64,000 bases of DNA from Verrucomicrobiales bacterium (GTDB taxonomy: Bacteria > Verrucomicrobiota > Verrucomicrobiia > Verrucomicrobiales > DEV007), in NCBI GenBank assembly GCA_012960505.1, contig DUBC01000002.1:1-64000 (forward strand), in the 5' to 3' direction. Position numbers and translations under genes: made by a program. The notes under the pieces are model-generated. The model made no database searches. It was given only the letters and a program-made list of their open reading frames with translations, and was not told the DNA's origin. Within the stretch, counting starts at the first letter, position 1. Each line of letters begins with the position of its first letter. Shown in pieces: positions 1-10,952 of this stretch.

Positions 1-824
1 TTGATGAAGTTTCTAAGGAGATTTCGAACGTTCAATTTCTTAATGATTACGATTCTCTTTTGAGTTCAGATATTGATGCCGTTGCGATAGCTACACCCAC
101 TATTACTCATTATGAAATCGCTCTAAATTTTTTAAAAATTGGAAAAGATGTCTTCATCGAAAAGCCAATGACGATATCAACTAAAGAGGCAGAAGAACTT
201 GTTAGGGTTGCTGAAGCTAATCAACGAATCCTTATGATTGGGCATATTTTATTATATCAACCAGCTATTGATTTTATTAAATCATATATAGATCAAGAAC
301 ACCTTGGAAAAATATACCATTTGCACCAAGAGCGGCTCAAATTGGGACGGGTCAGGACTGTAGAAAATGTGGTATGGAGTTTAGGAATTCATGATATTGC
401 TGTTCTTCTTTACTTGGTAGGATCTTCACCCAAAAAAGTAGATTTCACCGGGCACTGCGGCGTCCAAAAGCAAATTGAGGATGATGCTTATGTTCACATG
501 ACTTTTGATGATGGTACCATGGCTCATCTGCACAGCTCATGGATTTGGCCAGAAAACAAAAGATCCTTAAAGATAATAGGAGAAAAAGGGATGTTAGTTT
601 ATAATGAAATAGAACAGACTGTCGTTCTTCATAAAAAAAGAATCGGCAGTGATCTCGAGAACATTGATCAAGGCAAAGAGCAACTGTTTGAGGGATCTGA
701 TCAGCCTCTAAGACTTGAAATGGAACATTTTATTCAATGTATCAAATCACGAGAAGAGCCTATATCTAATGGGCGGAGCGGAGCAGAAGTTATTCGAGTC
801 CTTGAATCATTAAATGAGAGCTGA
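1..824 (+). CDS. Gfo/Idh/MocA family NAD(P)-dependent sugar oxidoreductase, 5' truncated
   Basis: The reading frame is open from base 3 to the stop at 824, so the gene begins before the window; the TTG at 60 is only the first start-like codon inside it. The visible protein has the end of the Rossmann domain (VAIATPT, then HYEIAL), the family hallmark EKP (FIEKPM) that positions the nicotinamide and catalytic lysine, and the C-terminal alpha/beta substrate domain. The glycine-rich dinucleotide loop lies outside the window. Such enzymes oxidise a hydroxyl of nucleotide sugars or inositols; the NDP-sugar role is inferred from the neighbours (formyltransferase, ugd, uxs). It overlaps the next gene by 11 bp, which suggests co-translation. 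Confidence 0.85.
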   Translation, partial: DEVSKEISNVQFLNDYDSLLSSDIDAVAIATPTITHYEIALNFLKIGKDVFIEKPMTISTKEAEELVRVAEANQRILMIGHILLYQPAIDFIKSYIDQEHLGKIYHLHQERLKLGRVRTVENVVWSLGIHDIAVLLYLVGSSPKKVDFTGHCGVQKQIEDDAYVHMTFDDGTMAHLHSSWIWPENKRSLKIIGEKGMLVYNEIEQTVVLHKKRIGSDLENIDQGKEQLFEGSDQPLRLEMEHFIQCIKSREEPISNGRSGAEVIRVLESLNES

Positions 825-1536
825 GCAAATTGGTTTGATGAACGGATTAGTTGTATTTGCTTATAATTTTCCTCACCGGAAAACGCAGGACTTTCTTTTT
901 CATCTTTTTGCGAGCGGAATTGAGGTGAATCATGTCTTTGCAGCGGATGCCGTTAAGCTTGATATTGCTCCTTCAGAAGTCAGAACAAAGATTCGTCATT
1001 GCACCCCGTTGCATCCTTCTGATGTGGCCAAATCTATAGGGGCTCAATACCATCAGGTTCCACATCGAGGGGCTCAGATTAATTCGTTAATTAAGGAAAT
1101 TAATCCAGAGATCGGAATCATTGCGGGAGCACGTATACTTCAAGATGATGTGATCAGTGGCTTTAGTAATGGGATCATTAATTTTCATCCAGGGCTCATC
1201 CCCGAGGCCCGTGGCTTGGATGCCTTGCTCTGGTCCATTCGAAACGATATTCCTCTAGGTGTGACGTCTCATCTCATTGATGAGAGAGTGGACGCGGGAA
1301 AAATTCTTGAACGACGTACCATTGATTTGCATGAGGATGATACAATCTTTGATCTCTCGGAAAGGTTGTATGAAATTCAGTTGGAAATGTTGCCTCTTGC
1401 CATTGATCGCGCACAGAAGTCGATGACTGAAGAAGTTGATTTTAAGTCTGGTACTTATAACTGCAAGATGAATGGCGACATGGAAAGAGAAACCGTTGCT
1501 ATGTTGCCTAAGTATCTAGAACGAAAGCTTTCTTAA
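814..1536 (+). CDS. Formyltransferase family protein (probable sugar N-formyltransferase)
   Basis: The 240-residue protein has the folate-dependent formyltransferase fold. The sequence [10 protein letters not shown] supplies the catalytic Asn123 and His125, and [10 protein letters not shown] supplies the Asp near residue 160, matching the Asn-His-Asp set of the GART/PurN family. Length and context differ from PurN: no purine genes are near, and it overlaps the end of a sugar oxidoreductase and faces ugd/uxs. I therefore infer that it transfers formyl from 10-formyl-tetrahydrofolate to an amino sugar of a surface polysaccharide. An alternative start is the ATG at 838, which begins directly before the first beta strand. 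The stop overlaps the convergent ugd stop by 4 bp. Confidence 0.75.
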   Translation: MRAEQIGLMNGLVVFAYNFPHRKTQDFLFHLFASGIEVNHVFAADAVKLDIAPSEVRTKIRHCTPLHPSDVAKSIGAQYHQVPHRGAQINSLIKEINPEIGIIAGARILQDDVISGFSNGIINFHPGLIPEARGLDALLWSIRNDIPLGVTSHLIDERVDAGKILERRTIDLHEDDTIFDLSERLYEIQLEMLPLAIDRAQKSMTEEVDFKSGTYNCKMNGDMERETVAMLPKYLERKLS

Positions 1537-2915
1537 GCTTCATTTGGCTTCCCTATGGATCGTACTTTGAATCCAATTCCAGTTAATTTCTTGTGATCAA
1601 GAACGTTACGGCCATCAAAGATCCATGCCGGTTTCTGCATGGCCTGATGGGCGGCTTCATAATCAATATCTTTGAATTCATCCCATTCAGTGAGTACGAC
1701 AATTGCCTGAGCCTTTTCAAAGGTTTGATTGGGATCCGAGCAAATAACGACATTGGAATTTTCTTCGTCTGTTTCTAAAGCATCATAAATTTTAGTCGGT
1801 TCGACTTTTGGATCATAGATTAACAGCGTTGCTTTTTCTTCGAGGAGACGCTTGCAAACATCAATGGCTGGCGATTTGCGTGTATCATTGGTGTCTTTTT
1901 TAAAAGCAAAACCGAGAATTGAAATGACTTTATCGGTGATCGTGTTAAAAAATGAATCAACGATTTGATCTGCGAATCGCTGTTTTTGCCAATCGTTCAT
2001 CTGCAATACAGATTCCCAGTACTGGGCAGCTTCGGGCAGTCCGAAGTGTTCGCATAGATAAACGAGATTCAATATATCTTTTTCAAAGCATGATCCCCCA
2101 AACCCTATGGATGCATTCAAAAATTTAGGGCCGATTCTGGAATCTGCCCCAATGGCCTTCGCCACTTCATCCACGTCCGCTCCTGTCTTTTCACAAAGAG
2201 CTGAGATGCTATTAATCGAAGATACTCTCTGAGCCAAGAAAGCGTTTGCTACAAGTTTTGATAGCTCGGATGACCAGAGATTTGTTTTGATGATTCTTTC
2301 TTCAGGGATCCAGCGATTATAAATGTCAGCTAATTGATTGATTGCTTCTAGGCCGCCCGGGGTCTGCTCTCCTCCTATCAGGATCCTGTCCGGACTTTCG
2401 AGGTCTGAAATGGCGGTCCCTTCTGCCAAGAATTCCGGGTTCGATAAAACTTCGTGGTGATGTTGGGTTTCACTTGCATCGAAGACTGCTCTGATTGCTT
2501 CAGCAGTGCGCACAGGAATTGTGCTCTTCTCAACGACGATTTTAGGCTCTTCGGCATTCTCTGCAATGGTCCTTGAGACTGATTCAACATAACGCAAATC
2601 CGCGGCCCGGTGAGCTCCCTGACCATAAGTCTTGGTTGGTGTGTTCACCGAAATAAAGATAATGTCTGCTTCTCTGATGGCCCTTTCTGTTTCAGTGGAA
2701 AAGAAAAGATTGCGTCCCCTCGCCTCGGCTACCAGATCCGAAAGCCCAGGTTCGTAGATAGGCAATATTTCTGAGTTCCATTCAGCGATTCTCTTTTCAT
2801 TGATATCAACCACATCGATTCGGATGTCTGGGCACTTATTGGCAATCATTGCCATGGTTGGGCCGCCGACGTAACCGGCTCCAACGCAACATATTTTATG
2901 TATTTTAGATGCCAT
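1533..2915 (-). CDS. ugd: UDP-glucose 6-dehydrogenase, long eukaryote-like form
   Basis: Oxidises UDP-glucose to UDP-glucuronate with two NAD+. The 460-residue chain starts with a Rossmann motif ([10 protein letters not shown], about residues 11-20), carries the NTPTKTYG segment, and has the active-site motif GFGGSCF with the nucleophile at Cys276, the same number as in human UGDH. The [11 protein letters not shown] segment belongs to the C-terminal UDP-binding domain. Throughout, the sequence resembles the animal/plant-type enzyme more than the short bacterial Ugd/TuaD type, as judged from memory of those families. It lies downstream of uxs on the same strand with a 65-bp gap, so the two probably make UDP-xylose in sequence. 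Confidence 0.95.
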   Translation of the reverse strand: MASKIHKICCVGAGYVGGPTMAMIANKCPDIRIDVVDINEKRIAEWNSEILPIYEPGLSDLVAEARGRNLFFSTETERAIREADIIFISVNTPTKTYGQGAHRAADLRYVESVSRTIAENAEEPKIVVEKSTIPVRTAEAIRAVFDASETQHHHEVLSNPEFLAEGTAISDLESPDRILIGGEQTPGGLEAINQLADIYNRWIPEERIIKTNLWSSELSKLVANAFLAQRVSSINSISALCEKTGADVDEVAKAIGADSRIGPKFLNASIGFGGSCFEKDILNLVYLCEHFGLPEAAQYWESVLQMNDWQKQRFADQIVDSFFNTITDKVISILGFAFKKDTNDTRKSPAIDVCKRLLEEKATLLIYDPKVEPTKIYDALETDEENSNVVICSDPNQTFEKAQAIVVLTEWDEFKDIDYEAAHQAMQKPAWIFDGRNVLDHKKLTGIGFKVRSIGKPNEA

Positions 2916-2980
2916 TCCTTTAATGAAAATGGGTAAATTGATTTGATTATATGATTAATTACAAGCGGATTGAATGATTC

Positions 2981-3916
2981 TCAATGTGAATTGAGCTCTT
3001 CTTTAAAGTAATTGATTGTTTTCTGTAAACCTTCGTCAAGTTCGATCGTTGGTTCCCAGTCCAGCGCTTTTTTCGCCAATGCAATATCAGGCTGCCTCTG
3101 AAGCGGATCGTCCCCAGGAAGTGGATGAAAGGTGACCTTGGATTTACTCTGTGTTTTTTTCAGTACTTGTTCAGCTAGTTCAAGGATAGTGAATTCTCCC
3201 GGGTTACCTATATTAATGGGGCCTGTCTGATCGGTTTGATTCATGAGCCTGATGAGCCCTTCGACTAAATCATCGACGTAGCAGAAGGAACGGGTCTGTT
3301 CTCCGTTTCCATAGATGGTTATATTTTCTTCTTTTAGGGCCTGCACAATAAAATTAGAAACGACTCTACCATCATCCGGAAGCATTCGGGGGCCATAGGT
3401 GTTAAAGATCCTGGCTATCCGAATGTCGACTTTGTTTTCCCGGTAATAGTCAAAGAATAACGTTTCTGCGCATCGTTTTCCTTCATCATAGCAGGCCCGG
3501 ATCCCGATAGGATTGACGCTTCCTTTATAAGTTTCGGGTTGAGGATGAATTTCAGGATCACCATAAACTTCTGATGTGGAAGCTTGCAAGACCCTAGCAT
3601 TGACTCTTTTTGCCAGTCCCAGAGAGTTCATGGCTCCCATGATGGAGGTTTTAATGGTCCTTATCGGATTGAATTGATAATGAGGCGGTGAGGCGGGGCA
3701 GGCCAGATTATAGATCTGATCGACTTCAAATTCGAAAGGTTCGATCACATCATGCTCGATTAATTCAAATTTGGGATTTGGTACAAGATGGGCGATATTT
3801 TCCTTTCTGCCGGTAAAGAAATTATCCACGCAAATGACATCATCGCCATTGTCGATGAGTCGGTCGCAGAGATGTGAGCCTAAGAAACCGGCTCCTCCAG
3901 TGACAAGTATGCGCAT
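2981..3916 (-). CDS. uxs: UDP-glucuronate decarboxylase (UDP-xylose synthase)
   Basis: An extended short-chain dehydrogenase of 311 residues that converts UDP-glucuronate to UDP-xylose and CO2. It begins with the NAD-binding motif GGAGFLGSH and carries [20 protein letters not shown] and RACYDEGKR (the YxxxK catalytic pair), signatures that separate UXS from UDP-glucose epimerases. The soluble form has no membrane anchor, unlike animal UXS1. Together with ugd directly downstream it forms a two-step pathway, so UDP-xylose is probably a donor for a surface polysaccharide whose other genes may lie left of the window. The divergent promoter region with the ATP synthase operon begins at its start. 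Confidence 0.95.
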   Translation of the reverse strand: MRILVTGGAGFLGSHLCDRLIDNGDDVICVDNFFTGRKENIAHLVPNPKFELIEHDVIEPFEFEVDQIYNLACPASPPHYQFNPIRTIKTSIMGAMNSLGLAKRVNARVLQASTSEVYGDPEIHPQPETYKGSVNPIGIRACYDEGKRCAETLFFDYYRENKVDIRIARIFNTYGPRMLPDDGRVVSNFIVQALKEENITIYGNGEQTRSFCYVDDLVEGLIRLMNQTDQTGPINIGNPGEFTILELAEQVLKKTQSKSKVTFHPLPGDDPLQRQPDIALAKKALDWEPTIELDEGLQKTINYFKEELNSH

Positions 3917-4348
3917 GGGTAAAGGTTTGAGGTGCTTATTGTAGTCCTTTATTGAAAGGTTGGTAGGAGAAATAATCGGACAAAAAATCAGGATTTTCCT
4001 CTGAAAATTCTGAGTAATTAATGGCCTTAATGCATGATATGTCCATATTTGAGCGTCGAATTGTCATTACAATTTAAGGGATGAGCATGATTTGTGATTT
4101 TCCTTAAGATTTCTCTGCATTTCACATTCCCTAAAAAGAGTAAAAAATTATGTAAATTGGCTTTGAAAAAAAATTGATAAGTGATTTAATGCGACCGCAT
4201 CCGTGGTTTGGATATGGCTTGCCATTTCATTTATAAGGCAAAAGTCCTGTGCTGGACCATAGATGTACGCAATCAAATGATTAAAGTTGTGCCAGACTCA
4301 TCTAGCCTATTCGATCCAAGCTCATTTTCCCTGCTTGGAGAAGTTTCG
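3917..4348. other. Intergenic region between uxs and the ATP synthase operon
   Basis: This AT-rich divergent region holds promoters for uxs (minus) and the atp operon (plus). I see no RNA gene and no atpI or atpZ reading frame, which commonly precede atpB. In its right part the atpB frame stays open leftwards to a TTG at 4208, so some of this stretch may be coding if an upstream start is used. Confidence 0.6.
4163..4190 (+). promoter_or_regulatory. Putative sigma-70 promoter of the atp operon
   Basis: A -35-like TTGAAA (4163-4168) is followed after 16 bases by a -10-like TTTAAT (4185-4190). Each matches five of six consensus positions. It would place transcription start near 4197, leaving a leader of about 150 bases before the ATG at 4349. 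Confidence 0.4.
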
Positions 4349-5140
4349 ATGACGGCAGAGTCTTTCTTGCCTTTCTTGCCTTTTATAACCAATTCACTCT
4401 TTGTGGCCACTATTGTCGTGTTACTTGTGCTGTGGGCAGCTCGCAAGGCAACAAAAAAAGTGGAGCGGGTCCCATCCGGATTTCAGAATTTTTTTGAGTT
4501 CATTGTCGAGTTCCTTTATGATCAGGTCGAGCAGATCGTTGGTCCTAAAGTGGCTCCTAAGTGCTTTGGTCTATTAGCGACTATCTTTATTTACGTCTTA
4601 GTTGCGAACTGGTTTGGTTTGTTACCTGGCGTTGGAACGATAGGGTTCGAGGACTCTTCAGGACATTTTAAACCGATTCTTCGTCCGGCCACGGCCGATG
4701 TGAATCAAACTTTGGGAATGGCTATCTGTTTCATGCTTCTGTGGTTTTACCTTACCATTAAAGAGACTGGAGTCTGGGGATTCATCAAACACACGTTCGC
4801 GGCGCCTAGTGATGTGATTGGGGCAATGCGCTATGTTCTGGCTCCAATATTTATGTTTGTTGGAGCGATTGAAATAGTTTCAATTTGTTTGAGACCGGTA
4901 TCACTTTCTTTGAGGCTCTTTGGTAATGTTTTTGCAGGTGAGAACCTGCTCCATTTGATGGGTTCTATGGGAGAAAAATTTGGAATGGGTCCTGTCGTTG
5001 AGTTTATTTGTGCCATCATCTTACCTTTACCGTTTTATTTTATGGAACTTCTGGTAGGTATCTTGCAGGCCATGGTCTTTGCACTTCTTTGTGCTGTTTA
5101 TATTCAACTTTCAACCAGTCATGGGGAGGAAGATCACTAA
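4349..5140 (+). CDS. atpB: F-type ATP synthase subunit a
   Basis: Membrane stator subunit forming the proton half-channels next to the c-ring. It has several hydrophobic helices and the near-invariant LSLRLFGN motif, whose Arg is the essential residue facing the c-subunit carboxylate. I chose the ATG at 4349 because GGAG at 4337-4340 lies 8 bases upstream, giving 263 residues, close to the usual length (about 270 in E. coli). The frame is open back to starts at 4277, 4214 and 4208 (up to 310 residues), so a longer N-terminus is possible. It is the first gene of an eight-gene operon. Confidence 0.93.
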   Translation: MTAESFLPFLPFITNSLFVATIVVLLVLWAARKATKKVERVPSGFQNFFEFIVEFLYDQVEQIVGPKVAPKCFGLLATIFIYVLVANWFGLLPGVGTIGFEDSSGHFKPILRPATADVNQTLGMAICFMLLWFYLTIKETGVWGFIKHTFAAPSDVIGAMRYVLAPIFMFVGAIEIVSICLRPVSLSLRLFGNVFAGENLLHLMGSMGEKFGMGPVVEFICAIILPLPFYFMELLVGILQAMVFALLCAVYIQLSTSHGEEDH

Positions 5141-5225
5141 ATTGTAAATCGATTTTGGCGTTGTGACCATGCGTGTCAGTGGGTAGCGTTCAAAAATAAT
5201 AAAAATAAGTAACAAATAATAAAAA

Positions 5226-5456
5226 ATGACAATGGAACTATTACCACTATTAGCAGAGCTGACAGGCTCAGTGAGTTTGGGTTTAGCAGGAACGGGTGCC
5301 GGAATTGGTGTTGGTCTTGTGGGGCTCGGTGCAGCGCAAGCGGTAGGACGTAATCCAGGTGCATTCGGTAAGATTTTAACCATTTCAATTGTTGGAATGG
5401 CTCTTGCGGAAGCGATTGCGATTTACGGTTTGATCCTTGCTTTCCAAGGCAATTAA
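5226..5456 (+). CDS. atpE: F-type ATP synthase subunit c
   Basis: A 76-residue two-helix proteolipid. Helix 1 carries the packed glycine series (GTGAGIGVGLVGLG), the loop has RNPGA, and helix 2 has the ion-binding Glu in ALAEAIAIYG. The residues that make Na+-type rings (Gln in helix 1, Ser/Thr after the Glu) are replaced here by Val and Ala/Ile, so a proton-coupled ring is the better inference. No clear Shine-Dalgarno precedes the ATG; the leader is A-rich, and a second ATG lies two codons in. A strong hairpin sits just downstream, between atpE and atpF. Confidence 0.95.
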   Translation: MTMELLPLLAELTGSVSLGLAGTGAGIGVGLVGLGAAQAVGRNPGAFGKILTISIVGMALAEAIAIYGLILAFQGN

Positions 5457-5473
5457 AATCTGTATTTTAATTA

Positions 5474-5503
5474 GGTCCGCTGCGCTTTAAAGTGCGGCGG
5501 ACC
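5474..5503 (+). promoter_or_regulatory. Intercistronic hairpin between atpE and atpF
   Basis: Bases 5474-5485 pair with 5492-5503 to give a 12-bp stem with two G-U wobbles and the loop TTTAAA. No T-run follows, so it is not a typical terminator. Its place directly after atpE suggests an mRNA processing or stability element that could raise c-subunit yield; that role is inference. Confidence 0.55.
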
Positions 5504-5548
5504 GGATACAAGAACTAAGGAAATTAAAACTATTAACCTGACCTTGCG

Positions 5549-6109
5549 ATGAACTTTATTAATCAGTCCATAGTAATGCTCGCTTCTGCCGAAGGATCGG
5601 AAGAAGGTTCTGGGAGTATTCTGGAAACTTTAGGTGTGCATTGGACGAAATTATTTGCCCAGGTCATTCTTTTTCTAATTGTCTTTTCCGTTCTGAGAAA
5701 ATTTGCCTTTGGCCCTGTTCGTCAGATCCTAGATGAGCGCAAAGCACGGATCGCGGAGGGTGAGGAGAATCTGAAGAAAATTTCTAAGGACCTTGAAGAC
5801 GCTGAGGTGAAAAAAGGAGAAGTCATTTCCGAGGCAAATTCCAAGGCTGAGCTCTTGATTGGTGAGGCCAGAGAAAGTGCTGAGGTCTTAGCTGAAAAGA
5901 AAAGAGAAGAAGCCACTAAGGAAGCTTCCGCCATCGTTGCCAAGGCTCATGAGGCAGGCGCCTTGGAACAACAGCAATTGCGAGCTGAATTAAAGCGTGA
6001 CGTGGGTAGGCTCATCATTGATACGACTACCAAGGTCACAGGAAAGATCCTTAATGATGATGATCAGGCGAAAATTAACGAAGAAACATCTTCGCAGATT
6101 TCATTATAA
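5549..6109 (+). CDS. atpF: F-type ATP synthase subunit b
   Basis: Peripheral-stalk subunit of 186 residues. One N-terminal membrane helix (about residues 35-55, around FAQVILFLIVFSVL) is followed by the typical RKFAFGPVRQILDERKARI stretch and a long charged, Ala/Glu/Lys-rich coiled coil that dimerises and binds delta. About 30 residues precede the membrane helix, somewhat more than in E. coli; an internal Met at residue 10 is an alternative start. Only one b gene is present, so the stalk is probably a homodimer. Confidence 0.93.
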   Translation: MNFINQSIVMLASAEGSEEGSGSILETLGVHWTKLFAQVILFLIVFSVLRKFAFGPVRQILDERKARIAEGEENLKKISKDLEDAEVKKGEVISEANSKAELLIGEARESAEVLAEKKREEATKEASAIVAKAHEAGALEQQQLRAELKRDVGRLIIDTTTKVTGKILNDDDQAKINEETSSQISL

Positions 6110-6140
6110 AACATTTATTATCTATTTTAATTACTAAGCA

Positions 6141-6533
6141 ATGAAGGTCACCAAAGATGCAGCTCGCTCCGCGCGACAGCTTCTCCGTCTCAGCCACAAG
6201 GACGGAATCTTGGATTATGATCGGATCAAAGAAATTACTACTAAGGTTTCTGAGGCAAAGCCCCGCGGCTATCTTGCCATTCTTCAAGAATTTGGTAGGC
6301 TCGTTCGTCTGGACGTCGAACGGCGTCAGGCCGTTATTGAAACTGCGACTGAACTCGGAGCGCAGGCAGGCAATACCGTGGTAGAAGATTTACGCCGCAA
6401 GTATGGCAGTACGTTAACTGCTGAGTTCAAGGTCAATCCGGACCTCCTCGGTGGAATGAGAGTCAAGGTCGGGAGTGATGTCTGGGACGGTAGTGTCAAG
6501 GCTCGGCTCACGGAACTTAAAAATAAACTTTAA
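6141..6533 (+). CDS. atpH: F-type ATP synthase subunit delta, unusually short
   Basis: Connects the b stalk to the top of F1. At 130 residues it is much shorter than the usual 175-185. The C-terminal signature is intact ([10 protein letters not shown], then WDGSVKARL, comparable to the E. coli IDGSVRGRL). By eye the shortening lies mainly in the N-terminal helical bundle, where about 30 residues are missing between the first helix (ARSARQLL) and the helix ending EFGRL. The reading frame has no earlier start after the atpF stop, so this is not a mis-called start. Position between atpF and atpA supports the assignment. Confidence 0.88.
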   Translation: MKVTKDAARSARQLLRLSHKDGILDYDRIKEITTKVSEAKPRGYLAILQEFGRLVRLDVERRQAVIETATELGAQAGNTVVEDLRRKYGSTLTAEFKVNPDLLGGMRVKVGSDVWDGSVKARLTELKNKL

Positions 6534-6568
6534 CTAATTCAAAAGAACTAAACAAAGAGGAAACTCAA

Positions 6569-8104
6569 ATGAGCAATATCCTACAGGAACTCGAAACACA
6601 AATTGCCGAACTTAAAACGGCAGTCACTAAATCAAATGTCGGAGTCGTGCGCCAAATCGGTGACGGGGTCGCCAAAGTCGAAGGGCTCAGTGATGTCATG
6701 CTCAATGAGATGATTGAATTTCCCGGCGGTCTTTATGGTCTGGCTCTGAACCTGGAGGAAACTGAAGTCGGTTGTATTCTCATCGGTGAGGGTCTTGACA
6801 TTAAGGAAGGCGATGAGGTAAAGACCACAGGGAAACTCTTGCAGGTTCCTGTAGGTAAGGAGCTATTGGGTCGTGTCGTGGATGCTTTGGGTCAGCCCAT
6901 AGACGGTAAAGGAGACATTGCATCCAAGGAAAATTACCCAGTGGAGAAGATTGCTCCTGGAATCATTCCCCGTAAATCAGTCAGTCAGCCACTACAGACA
7001 GGAATTGCGGCTATTGATGCGATGATTCCGATAGGCAGAGGTCAGAGAGAGCTTATCATTGGGGACCGTCAGACAGGCAAGACAACCATTGCGATCGATA
7101 CGATCATTTCTCAGGCCAAACAGAACAAAGCTGCCGAAGAAAACAATACGAAGGACTTTCGTCCGGTTTACTCAATCTATGTAGCCATTGGTCAGAAGCG
7201 GTCCAGTGTTGCTCGTATCATTTCTACATTAGAAGCTGCCGGAGCTCTTGAATATACAATAATCGTTGTAGCATCTGCATCTGATTCAGCAACGAACCAG
7301 TTTCTTTCTGCATATGCCGGAGCTTCCATGGGTGAGTGGTTTATGGACAACGGGATGGACGCTCTCATTGTTTTTGATGATCTTTCCAAACACGCTGTGG
7401 CATATCGACAAGTTTCTCTCGTCTTGCGTCGCCCGTCCGGACGTGAAGCCTATCCTGGTGACGTGTTTTATTTGCATAGTCGTCTACTTGAGCGTTCTGC
7501 TCGACTCAATGAGAAGAACGGCGACGGGTCACTGACAGCATTGCCAATCATTGAGACTCAGGCCGGTGACGTTTCTGCCTATATTCCGACGAACGTTATT
7601 TCCATTACGGATGGCCAGATTTTCCTTGAGACGGACCTCTTCCTTCAGGGAATACGGCCAGCCATTTCTGTTGGCTTGTCCGTGTCCAGGGTCGGTTCTG
7701 CAGCGCAGACAAAGGCCATGAAAAAAGTTTCCGGAACTATTAAACTTGATTTGGCTCAGTTCCGGGAAAAGCAGGCATTCGCTCAGTTCGGTTCGGATCT
7801 TGATGAACAGACAAAGACACTCCTTGACCGCGGTAACAGAATCGTGGAGCTCTTCAAGCAGAAGCTCTCTGCACCTCAATCCCTTGAAGCTCAGGTCGCG
7901 ACGCTCTTTGCTATGCAAAATGGTTACATTGATGATATCCCAGTGGATAAGGCCAAAGACTTTCAGACGAAGATGGAGGAATATCTGACGACTCGTAAGG
8001 AATCTGTAATGACGAAGATCCGTGAGGAGCAGGTACTTACAGATGAAATCGTTGATGAACTCAAGTCCGCCATCGAAGACTTTAAAACCACATACAGCCC
8101 ATAA
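6569..8104 (+). CDS. atpA: F-type ATP synthase subunit alpha
   Basis: Non-catalytic nucleotide-binding subunit of the alpha3beta3 hexamer, 511 residues (normal length). It shows the N-terminal beta-barrel, the Walker A motif GDRQTGKT (about residue 170), the [13 protein letters not shown] segment and the C-terminal helical domain. A Shine-Dalgarno (AGAGGAAA) lies upstream of the ATG. The last codons and the stop fall in a perfect 19-bp tandem duplication, so the extreme C-terminus may have been altered recently. Confidence 0.98.
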   Translation: MSNILQELETQIAELKTAVTKSNVGVVRQIGDGVAKVEGLSDVMLNEMIEFPGGLYGLALNLEETEVGCILIGEGLDIKEGDEVKTTGKLLQVPVGKELLGRVVDALGQPIDGKGDIASKENYPVEKIAPGIIPRKSVSQPLQTGIAAIDAMIPIGRGQRELIIGDRQTGKTTIAIDTIISQAKQNKAAEENNTKDFRPVYSIYVAIGQKRSSVARIISTLEAAGALEYTIIVVASASDSATNQFLSAYAGASMGEWFMDNGMDALIVFDDLSKHAVAYRQVSLVLRRPSGREAYPGDVFYLHSRLLERSARLNEKNGDGSLTALPIIETQAGDVSAYIPTNVISITDGQIFLETDLFLQGIRPAISVGLSVSRVGSAAQTKAMKKVSGTIKLDLAQFREKQAFAQFGSDLDEQTKTLLDRGNRIVELFKQKLSAPQSLEAQVATLFAMQNGYIDDIPVDKAKDFQTKMEEYLTTRKESVMTKIREEQVLTDEIVDELKSAIEDFKTTYSP

Positions 8105-8128
8105 AACCACATACAGCCCATAAAACCA
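8083..8128 (+). repeat. 19-bp tandem duplication spanning the atpA stop codon
   Basis: The unit TAAAACCACATACAGCCCA occurs exactly at 8083-8101 and 8102-8120, followed by the first 8 bases of a third copy. The TAA at the start of the second copy is the atpA stop. Slippage would only shift non-coding sequence or the last few residues, so it is probably tolerated. Confidence 0.95.
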
Positions 8129-8144
8129 ATTGAACCTTTAAATT

Positions 8145-9044
8145 GTGGCCAATACCCGTGACATCCGCCGACGCATTAAGTCGGTAAAAAGCACTGCTCA
8201 AATCACCAAGGCGATGGAATTGGTGGCTTCTTCCAAAATGAAGAAGGCACAGAATCAGGCTCTATCCGGGAGACGTTATGCTGAGGAGTTGAACAAGATC
8301 TTGATTCACTTGGCACAGGATGAGGGAGAACTGGATGCCAGTCCTTTAATGAATGTTCGCAAAGTTAATCGTGAACTATTCATTGTGATTTCTACCGACA
8401 AGGGTCTGTGCGGAGGATTAAATACGAACCTCATGAGGCTCGTAATGGAAGAAGAATCAGAGATCACTTCTTATGTAACTATTGGTAATAAGGGTAAGGG
8501 AACCTTGGCCCGTTCGAAAAAGGATCTGCTGGCCGATTTTACAGTCAGTGATCCAGTCATTTTCAAGGAAGTCAAAGCAGTATCCAACTTTGTTATCAGG
8601 AAGTTCGAATCGGGCGAAGTGGATCGGGTCAAAGTTGCCTTTACGAATTTCATTAATACGATCAGTCAGAAGCCTTGGGTGAAGACATTATTACCAGTCG
8701 ATCCTTCGAGTATCACGGAGAAGCAGAACTATGAAGGAATGGGCGGGGGTGATGATTTAACTGATGTGTACGATCAGGTCCCTGAAGCAGGGTACATCTT
8801 TGAGCCGAGTGCGGAAAAAGTTTTTAGCATGATATTACCGCATTATCTCAATTATCAATTATACCAAATGGTCCTTGAAGCCCGCGCTTCGGAGCACTCT
8901 TCAAGAATGGTTGCTATGAAAAGCGCAACCGATAATGCAAAGGAAATGATTGATGATTTGACTCTTCTTTATAACAAAGTTCGCCAAGCTGCGATCACAA
9001 GTGAACTGCTTGAAATTACCACAGCGCAGATGGCCCTTGAATAA
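8145..9044 (+). CDS. atpG: F-type ATP synthase subunit gamma
   Basis: Central rotor shaft of F1, 299 residues. The N-terminal helix carries the conserved DIRRRIKSVKSTAQITKAME pattern and the C-terminal helix ends in SELLEITTAQMALE, the two coiled-coil strands that insert into alpha3beta3. The middle Rossmann-like part contains the STDKGLCGGLN motif. The start is GTG at 8145, without an obvious Shine-Dalgarno, 40 bases after atpA. Confidence 0.96.
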   Translation: MANTRDIRRRIKSVKSTAQITKAMELVASSKMKKAQNQALSGRRYAEELNKILIHLAQDEGELDASPLMNVRKVNRELFIVISTDKGLCGGLNTNLMRLVMEEESEITSYVTIGNKGKGTLARSKKDLLADFTVSDPVIFKEVKAVSNFVIRKFESGEVDRVKVAFTNFINTISQKPWVKTLLPVDPSSITEKQNYEGMGGGDDLTDVYDQVPEAGYIFEPSAEKVFSMILPHYLNYQLYQMVLEARASEHSSRMVAMKSATDNAKEMIDDLTLLYNKVRQAAITSELLEITTAQMALE

Positions 9045-10499
<1,455 letters not shown>

Positions 10500-10529
10500 G
10501 CTGATCATCGAATATAAAAACTCATTTTC

Positions 10530-10952
10530 ATGAAACTTGAAATAATTACTCCAGAGAAGGAATACTTTTCCGGTGAAGTGGAATATGTTGACATTCCAGG
10601 AGACCAAGGACATATGGGGCCTTTGCCGGGACATGCTCCTCTGGTCACAATGATTAAGGATGAGTGGGATGATGATCTGATATATAGAGTTGATAAGAAC
10701 AGCAAGTCGATTGAATTGGCCCTCGGTCCAGGATATGTGGAAATTGCTCAGGATAAGATTTCTGTTCTTACTGATTGGATCGTTTCTGAGGAGGATGATA
10801 TTGACGTGGACGCAGCTGAGGAAGCGATGCAACGTGCTAAGGATGCACTTGAAAATGTTACTGAAGAGGATGGGCAATATGATGCTCTTCAGGCTGTAGT
10901 AGCTAGATCCTTAGCGCAGATTAGCGTTAAGACCCGCCGGAAGAATCTCTAA
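10530..10952 (+). CDS. atpC: F-type ATP synthase subunit epsilon
   Basis: Rotor foot and regulatory subunit, 140 residues. The N-terminal beta-sandwich shows the family pattern ITPEKEYFSGEVEYVDIPG followed by MGPLPGHAPL. The C-terminal part is an acidic helical hairpin (VDAAEEAMQRAKDALE and following), the segment that can inhibit rotation. It closes the atp operon. I see no strong terminator in the 84 bases after it; a weak TTGTAAA/TTTACAA inverted repeat is present near 10980-11008. Confidence 0.93.
   Translation: MKLEIITPEKEYFSGEVEYVDIPGDQGHMGPLPGHAPLVTMIKDEWDDDLIYRVDKNSKSIELALGPGYVEIAQDKISVLTDWIVSEEDDIDVDAAEEAMQRAKDALENVTEEDGQYDALQAVVARSLAQISVKTRRKNL

Noticed and set aside
7529-8110. 193-codon minus-strand open frame
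   Set aside because: It lies entirely antisense to atpA, has no recognisable domain and arises from the codon bias of the real gene.
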